Of a DNA stretch of 64,000 bases, positions 59,176 to 64,000 are shown one piece after another (within the stretch, counting starts at the first letter, position 1; every line of letters starts with the position of its first letter). Both the position numbers and the translations under genes were made by a program. Source of the DNA: Bacteroidota bacterium (GTDB lineage: Bacteria; Bacteroidota; Bacteroidia; B-17B0; Aurantibacillaceae); NCBI GenBank assembly GCA_016711805.1, contig JADJSH010000001.1, forward strand, positions 1 through 64,000, written 5' to 3'. A model generated the notes under the pieces. That model saw only the letters and a list, made by a program, of their open reading frames with translations. It was not told the origin of the DNA and ran no database searches.

Positions 59176-61356
59176 CTACAAATTCTCTTTCACAAATTTC
59201 AACATCTTGTTATATAAGTGGGTTCTGGTATAACCACCATAAATACCATGATTTTTGTTAGGATAGGTCATAAAATCAAAAGTTTTGTTGTTTTTAACTA
59301 AAGCATTAGCCAATTCCATCGAATTTTGATAATGCACATTATCATCACCGCTACCATGAATTAATAAGAAATTTCCTTTCATTTGCTTAGTGAAATTTAC
59401 AGGCGAATTATCTTCGTAACCACTTTTATTATCTTGCGGCTTGCGTAAAAAACGTTCGGTATAAATATTATCGTACCATTTCCAATTAGTTACTGGAGCT
59501 ACTGCAATTGTTGATTTAAAATAATCTGCTCCTTTAGTAATTAATAACGATGCCATATAACCACCGTAACTCCAACCTTGGAAACCAATACGTGATTTAT
59601 CAACATAAGGTAATGCTCCTAAATATTTTGCGGCGTCTATTTGATCCATAGTTTCTAATTTACCTAATTGCAAATACGTGCAGTGTTTAAATTCACGTCC
59701 GCGGCCTAAAGTTCCTCTACCATCCACACAAACCACCATATATCCTTCTTGGTTTAATAAAGAATGCCACCAAAAATCAAAGGTTTCCCAGGCATTATTA
59801 CATTCATTTGATCCTGGGCCATTATAGGCAAACATATAAACAGGGTATTTTTTAGTAGCATCAAAGTTTTTAGGTTTCATCATCCAGCCATTTAATTCTA
59901 CGCCATCTGTATTTTTAAACGTAAAAAATTCTTTAGTCGAAAGAGAATATTCTTTCATTTTTGCTTTTAAAGCCGCGTTATCTTCTAATACTTTGATTAG
60001 TTTTCCATCTGCACTGTGTAATTCGTAAACTGGAGGCGTATTTGCATTAGAATAAGAACTTACATAGTATTTTAATCCTGTACTAAAATCAGCGCTTGAT
60101 GTGCCTTGAGCTGTTGATAGGCGCTTTTTAGAAGTCCCATCTAATTTAATACTGTAAATATCTCTATTGATTTGGCCTTGTTCAGTAGAAATATAATATA
60201 AGGTATTTAATTTTTCATCATAACCATTAAATGAAATTACATCCCAATTTCCTTTCGTAATTTGATTGACTAATTTCCCTGTATTATCGTAATAGTATAA
60301 ATGATTGTAATTATCAGCTTCACTACTCCAAATAAATCCTTTATTATTTGGAAGGAAAATTAAATCGTCTGTAATATCGATATACGTTTTCGATTCTTCT
60401 GATAAAATAGTTTTTGTTGAACCGTCAGTTGCATTAGCATACATCAACTCTACTTTATTTTGCAAACGATTCATACGTTGCAATGACAAGGTATTTTTAT
60501 CAGTTGTCCATTGAATACGAGGAATATAAATATCCGTTTCTTTACCGATATCTACCATAGTTGTTTTATTTCCTGCTAAATCATACACATAAACAGATAA
60601 TACAGAATTATCTTCTCCCGCTTTGGGATATTTAAAAGTTACTTTATCAGGATACAGATTGTTATTATATTCATCAAATGAATACTCTTTTACTTTGCTT
60701 TCATCAAAACGAACAAAAGCTAATTTACTTCCATCCGCATTCCATTCAAAATAATTGGCCTTACTAAATTCCTCTTCATAAACCCAATCTGCCCAGCCAT
60801 TTTTAATCTCATTATTCTTTCCATCATGAGTTATTTGAATTTCCTTTCCGTTATCAAAATTTTTGATATACAAATTATTAGCTCTTACAAAAGCTACTTT
60901 ATTGCCAACTGGCGAAAATGTGGCAAACATTTGTTTACCATTATCCGATAAAGGCATTGTTTTTCCTGTTTTAATATCATACACATAATTAGTTTCAACA
61001 GATGAACGACGGTAAATACCTTCAGATTCTGTTGAAAAAAACAATTTGGTTTCATCTGGACTAAAAGAATAATCGCTGATATTGATGGTTTTATCTCCCA
61101 CTTTCACATCAGCACCTTTTACTAAAACCGCTACTTTTTTTCCTGATTTCAACTCATATTTTACAATATTATCAAAATCACCTTCTTTTTCAAGATCAGT
61201 ATAATGTAACCCATCTTTCATGGCATTAAAACCTCCCGCAGAAGCTGGCATAAAAGCATATTTACTCCAAATATCCTCAACAGATATTATTTTTTGAGCA
61301 AAGCAGTTTATAGATACTATCGAAAAAACCGCAACAGAAAGAAAAAAAGACTTCAT
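59176..61356 (-). CDS. Dipeptidyl peptidase IV-type S9 peptidase
   Basis: A 726-residue exported serine peptidase: a signal peptide (FFLSVAVFSIVSINCFAQ), a DPP4-type beta-propeller and a C-terminal alpha/beta hydrolase with GWSYGGYMAS (Ser596), the Asp in GSGDDNVHYQN and the His in NKNHGIYGG. It removes N-terminal X-Pro dipeptides outside the cytoplasm. Confidence 0.94.
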   Translation of the reverse strand: MKSFFLSVAVFSIVSINCFAQKIISVEDIWSKYAFMPASAGGFNAMKDGLHYTDLEKEGDFDNIVKYELKSGKKVAVLVKGADVKVGDKTINISDYSFSPDETKLFFSTESEGIYRRSSVETNYVYDIKTGKTMPLSDNGKQMFATFSPVGNKVAFVRANNLYIKNFDNGKEIQITHDGKNNEIKNGWADWVYEEEFSKANYFEWNADGSKLAFVRFDESKVKEYSFDEYNNNLYPDKVTFKYPKAGEDNSVLSVYVYDLAGNKTTMVDIGKETDIYIPRIQWTTDKNTLSLQRMNRLQNKVELMYANATDGSTKTILSEESKTYIDITDDLIFLPNNKGFIWSSEADNYNHLYYYDNTGKLVNQITKGNWDVISFNGYDEKLNTLYYISTEQGQINRDIYSIKLDGTSKKRLSTAQGTSSADFSTGLKYYVSSYSNANTPPVYELHSADGKLIKVLEDNAALKAKMKEYSLSTKEFFTFKNTDGVELNGWMMKPKNFDATKKYPVYMFAYNGPGSNECNNAWETFDFWWHSLLNQEGYMVVCVDGRGTLGRGREFKHCTYLQLGKLETMDQIDAAKYLGALPYVDKSRIGFQGWSYGGYMASLLITKGADYFKSTIAVAPVTNWKWYDNIYTERFLRKPQDNKSGYEDNSPVNFTKQMKGNFLLIHGSGDDNVHYQNSMELANALVKNNKTFDFMTYPNKNHGIYGGYTRTHLYNKMLKFVKENL

Positions 61357-61502
61357 AAAATGGTGTTTTGTTTATTTAAAGTGCTAAGATAATGATTGCT
61401 CCCTATTAACAAACACTATTTTACTCAAACGGTTGCATTGTTAAATAAATGACTAAAATGTTACATGAATTTTTATTAGCTTAGCGTTATATAAACTAAA
61501 CT

Positions 61503-62246
61503 ATGCAAATTTTCAAAACCATTATCATTGACGACGAAGAAAATAGCCGTAGCAATACTAAAAGTATGTTAGCTAGCTATTGCCCAGAAATAGAAGTAAT
61601 TGCTGAGGCTTCGAGCGGAATGGAGGGTAAAAAATTAATCCAGGAATTAAAACCTGATGTGGTTTTTTGCGACATTAATATGCCTGGAATGACAGGATTA
61701 GAGATGATTGATGGTTTAGTACATCGTGATTTTTGCTTAATATTTTTAACAGCCTATAGCGAGCATGGTATCAATGCTGTAAAAGCTGGCGCTATTGATT
61801 ATTTATTAAAACCTTTGTTATTAAGCGAATTACAAGGCGCTGTAAAAAAAGTGGTAAAACACTACGAACAAAGAGGAGGAACTGCGGCGCCAACTGGAAA
61901 TGACAAAAACTTGGTATTAATTAACCATAGCAAAGGCTTTACATTAATTGATTATAAAGACATTATTTGGTTAGAAGCATCAGATAATTACACAAATATC
62001 TTTTTAAATAACGCTAAAAAAATTGTGGCTTCAAAAACTTTAAAAGAGTTTGAATCTATTTTACCAACTAATGTATTTTTCCGTATTCACCGTTCTTCTT
62101 TAATAAACATTGATTTCATTAAGGAATATTCAAATGCGGAAGGTGTCACCATTATTATGGCAGATGGCACAAGTATTCAAGTATCAAAAGCTCGTTCACA
62201 GGAGTTTGCTGAGTTTTTGAAAACAAGAGCCGTTACCCCTAAGTAA
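61503..62246 (+). CDS. LytTR family response regulator
   Basis: A 247-residue regulator: receiver domain with IIDDEENSRSNTKSMLASY, phospho-acceptor Asp57 in VVFCDINMPG and KPL near 107, then a LytTR DNA-binding domain (LINHSKGFTLIDYKDIIWLEASDNYTNIFL, HRSSLINIDFIKEYSNAEGV). The sensor gene at 62345 follows on the same strand, so the two form a two-component pair. Confidence 0.94.
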   Translation: MQIFKTIIIDDEENSRSNTKSMLASYCPEIEVIAEASSGMEGKKLIQELKPDVVFCDINMPGMTGLEMIDGLVHRDFCLIFLTAYSEHGINAVKAGAIDYLLKPLLLSELQGAVKKVVKHYEQRGGTAAPTGNDKNLVLINHSKGFTLIDYKDIIWLEASDNYTNIFLNNAKKIVASKTLKEFESILPTNVFFRIHRSSLINIDFIKEYSNAEGVTIIMADGTSIQVSKARSQEFAEFLKTRAVTPK

Positions 62247-62269
62247 ATTAATTGAAATGTTTATTTTCA

Positions 62270-62297
62270 ATAATCGCGAGGCCTACCTCGCGATTAT
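62270..62297 (+). other. 12-bp stem hairpin between regulator and sensor
   Basis: ATAATCGCGAGG, CCTA, CCTCGCGATTAT is a perfect 12-pair hairpin. No T run follows, so it is a weak terminator or an attenuating hairpin rather than a strong terminator. Confidence 0.6.
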
Positions 62298-62344
62298 CAT
62301 TTAAAGTAAATTGTAAAATATTCCGTATTTTTATAAGATACAAT

Positions 62345-64000
62345 ATGTACAAAACACACATATATATTCTATTTATTAGTCTATTATGGCTAATTCAAAT
62401 CACATCAGCCCAAAATCGTAGCTTTTCGTTTCAGCATTATGGTCCAGAAGATGGATTAAGTAATGCCAATGTATTTGCTATTAAGCAAGACAAGCATCAC
62501 ATCTTATACTTAGCTACCGAAAATGGTGTTTATAATTTTGACGGATATAAATTTGAAAAAATAAAGCCTAAAACTCCTCTTAAATCTAATTACATAAGAA
62601 ATATAGGATTTAATGGTGCTGACAATTTAATTATTATCAATCGCAGAGAAGGAATTTACGAATACAAGAAAAAAGAAAACGACGCTTCTCTTGTGAAAAA
62701 TCTAGTCTTTCATAACTCTGTAGATGAATTAGTATTGGATGGAAACTACGGATATTCATTAAACGATCAAATATCAGTATCATCAACAGAATTAAAAACG
62801 GGAACTGTATATGAAGACAATGTAAAAAAAGCAGATAACAACAATCAAGCCTTTGCCATTTTTAAAACTAAACAAAATCAAGTATTAGTTGGGAGAACAG
62901 ATGGTTTATATCAGTTTAAAAATGGAGTTCAAGAAAAAATAAATATTGGAAAAACAATCCCCATTTATTCTATTACAGAAGATACAACTGGCACTTTATA
63001 TGTGGGAAGCGACAATGCAATTTTATGTATAAAAAATAACACCATCATAAAAACAATTCCAGTAAAAACGCAAAAAGCAACTAGTTTTTTTATCGCTAAT
63101 AACACAGCTCGAGTAAGTAAGTTAATTATTGATAAATATCAACGCTTATGGTTTACAAACAATCCTGATGATAATTTATATGTTATAGAAAACAATATCA
63201 CCTTTGATGCCTTTGATTTATTGGGTATAGACAAAGTACTAATTAATTGTATTTATAAAGACACCGATGATCATATTTGGATAGGAACCTTTAATGATGG
63301 TGTATACTTTATCCAAAACCCACAATTACAAAACTTCTCCTTTACATCTGGTCGAAAAATATTGCCCGTTAGCAGTGCTGCATTTGTAGAAAAAAGTATT
63401 GTGGTTGGAACAAATAATGGCTTATTTATTTTTGATAAGACTAATAACAATACACAAACCATTATTGCTCCAGATGAGCTGTTTAACGAAACGGTTTATG
63501 GTATTCATCCTTTAGGAAAAGAAGTCATCTACTCTAAAACAAACTCAGCGAATAATAAAAAAGGGTCATTTTTATTGAATAATTCTTTCTATAATTTTTC
63601 TCCAATAGCATCTCGTTTATTTTCATATTGCCAAAACCCAGAAGAAGCCTATATGGCAGATGGGACAGCTACTTTGTATAAAATAAAAAACTACAAGTCT
63701 GAGAAGTACACGGTTATTGATACCCTTATTTCTTATCCGGATTATAGAACCAAAATCAATACTATTTTCGAACTAAATGATAATCTCCTTGTAGGAACAT
63801 CTGATGGATTAAGTGTGTATTCTTTAAAAACAAAAAGCTATAAAAACTATCGTAATCAATTGTTTAGTTTCGGTATTAACGATATTAAACACTTCCAGAA
63901 CAAAACATACTTAGCACATGAAAATGGAATTACAATTTTTGAAGACTCTATCCTAATACAAGAAATTGGCACGCAACAATTAACCGCAGTTAAAAAAATA
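62345..64000 (+). CDS. Two-component propeller sensor (N-terminal part), cut by window end
   Basis: The frame from ATG 62345 stays open to base 64000 (552 codons), so the gene is truncated here. After a signal peptide (HIYILFISLLWLIQITSAQ) come propeller-type repeats: FQHYGPEDGLSNANVFAIKQDKHHILYLATENGVYNFDGYKFE, IWIGTFNDGVYFIQNPQLQNF and NNLLVGTSDGLSVYSL, typical of the periplasmic sensor half of Bacteroidota two-component regulator propeller proteins. Their missing C-terminus normally holds a Y_Y_Y domain and a LytS-type histidine kinase. It is the probable partner of the LytTR regulator just upstream. Confidence 0.85.
   Translation, partial: MYKTHIYILFISLLWLIQITSAQNRSFSFQHYGPEDGLSNANVFAIKQDKHHILYLATENGVYNFDGYKFEKIKPKTPLKSNYIRNIGFNGADNLIIINRREGIYEYKKKENDASLVKNLVFHNSVDELVLDGNYGYSLNDQISVSSTELKTGTVYEDNVKKADNNNQAFAIFKTKQNQVLVGRTDGLYQFKNGVQEKINIGKTIPIYSITEDTTGTLYVGSDNAILCIKNNTIIKTIPVKTQKATSFFIANNTARVSKLIIDKYQRLWFTNNPDDNLYVIENNITFDAFDLLGIDKVLINCIYKDTDDHIWIGTFNDGVYFIQNPQLQNFSFTSGRKILPVSSAAFVEKSIVVGTNNGLFIFDKTNNNTQTIIAPDELFNETVYGIHPLGKEVIYSKTNSANNKKGSFLLNNSFYNFSPIASRLFSYCQNPEEAYMADGTATLYKIKNYKSEKYTVIDTLISYPDYRTKINTIFELNDNLLVGTSDGLSVYSLKTKSYKNYRNQLFSFGINDIKHFQNKTYLAHENGITIFEDSILIQEIGTQQLTAVKKI

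Noticed and set aside
1..64000. CRISPR arrays, prophage, insertion sequences or defence systems
   Set aside because: I found no repeat-spacer pattern, transposase, integrase, phage structural gene or recognisable defence gene. The repeats seen are dispersed intergenic elements.

Overview
The window is a chromosomal segment of a Bacteroidota bacterium with low GC (I judge about 35 percent by eye). The lineage call rests on several independent signals: -7 promoter boxes of the TAnnTTTG type and almost no Shine-Dalgarno sequences, GldD, a type IX secretion (T9SS) C-terminal sorting domain, the rpmB-rpmG-DUF4295-ftsY block, a fused DAHP synthase/chorismate mutase, AsnA, Kdo8N genes, a Porin_10-type porin and S9 dipeptidyl peptidase. 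It looks like a free-living, non-Bacteroidales member (Flavobacteriales/Chitinophagales/Sphingobacteriales grade). There is no CRISPR array, prophage, insertion sequence or rRNA. One tRNA (Lys-UUU) is present.

Layout. 0-6.2 kb: end of an MFS transporter, a CoA-binding protein and a GNAT enzyme, an XRE/S24 regulator with twin operators, then a DoxX-type membrane protein, a tiny membrane protein, an ABC ATPase and a WG-repeat protein. 6.3-8.3 kb (minus): a small regulator/membrane-protein operon behind a palindromic promoter. 8.4-13.2 kb: DEAD-box helicase with a long leader, ribosomal proteins L28 and L33, DUF4295, ftsY and a frameshifted OmpA-like protein. 13.3-16.7 kb (minus): asnA-pheA-DAHPS/CM operon behind a leader holding two attenuators, each with a leader peptide. 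16.7-19.7 kb: pyrC/rlpA and a polyprenol-phosphate glycosyltransferase. 20.0-26.0 kb (minus): marR-RND adaptor-RND pump-TolC operon. 26.1-29.3 kb: small conserved proteins, a DnaJ/TerB protein and a poorly coding AT-rich stretch. 29.3-40.6 kb: uvrD/pcrA, ssb, gldD, gpsA, a PolB-like exonuclease, folA, a beta-repeat protein, a T9SS substrate and kdsA-kdnB-kdnA (8-amino-Kdo synthesis). 40.7-47.2 kb: tRNA-Lys, thioredoxin, RNase H, YdcF, DUF1415, a cytochrome/propeller lipoprotein, DCC1, pdxJ and an orphan response regulator. 47.3-51.3 kb: SAM riboswitch and metH. 51.3-64 kb: cupin, OmpA/TPR protein, lolD, an EEP-family enzyme, porin, patatin, DPP4, a LytTR regulator and the start of a propeller-type sensor that runs off the window.

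Most content is core metabolism and envelope biology. The most interesting non-textbook signals are regulatory: the asnA leader peptide, whose first codons are Asn-Asn-Tyr-Phe (the products of its own operon) and which overlaps a mutually exclusive terminator/antiterminator; a second attenuator behind it; a SAM-I-like riboswitch on metH; and several autoregulatory-looking palindromes. Four genes are broken by single-base changes in 5-6 base homopolymers, which may be assembly indels. Bacteroidota-type intergenic repeats are scattered through the window.
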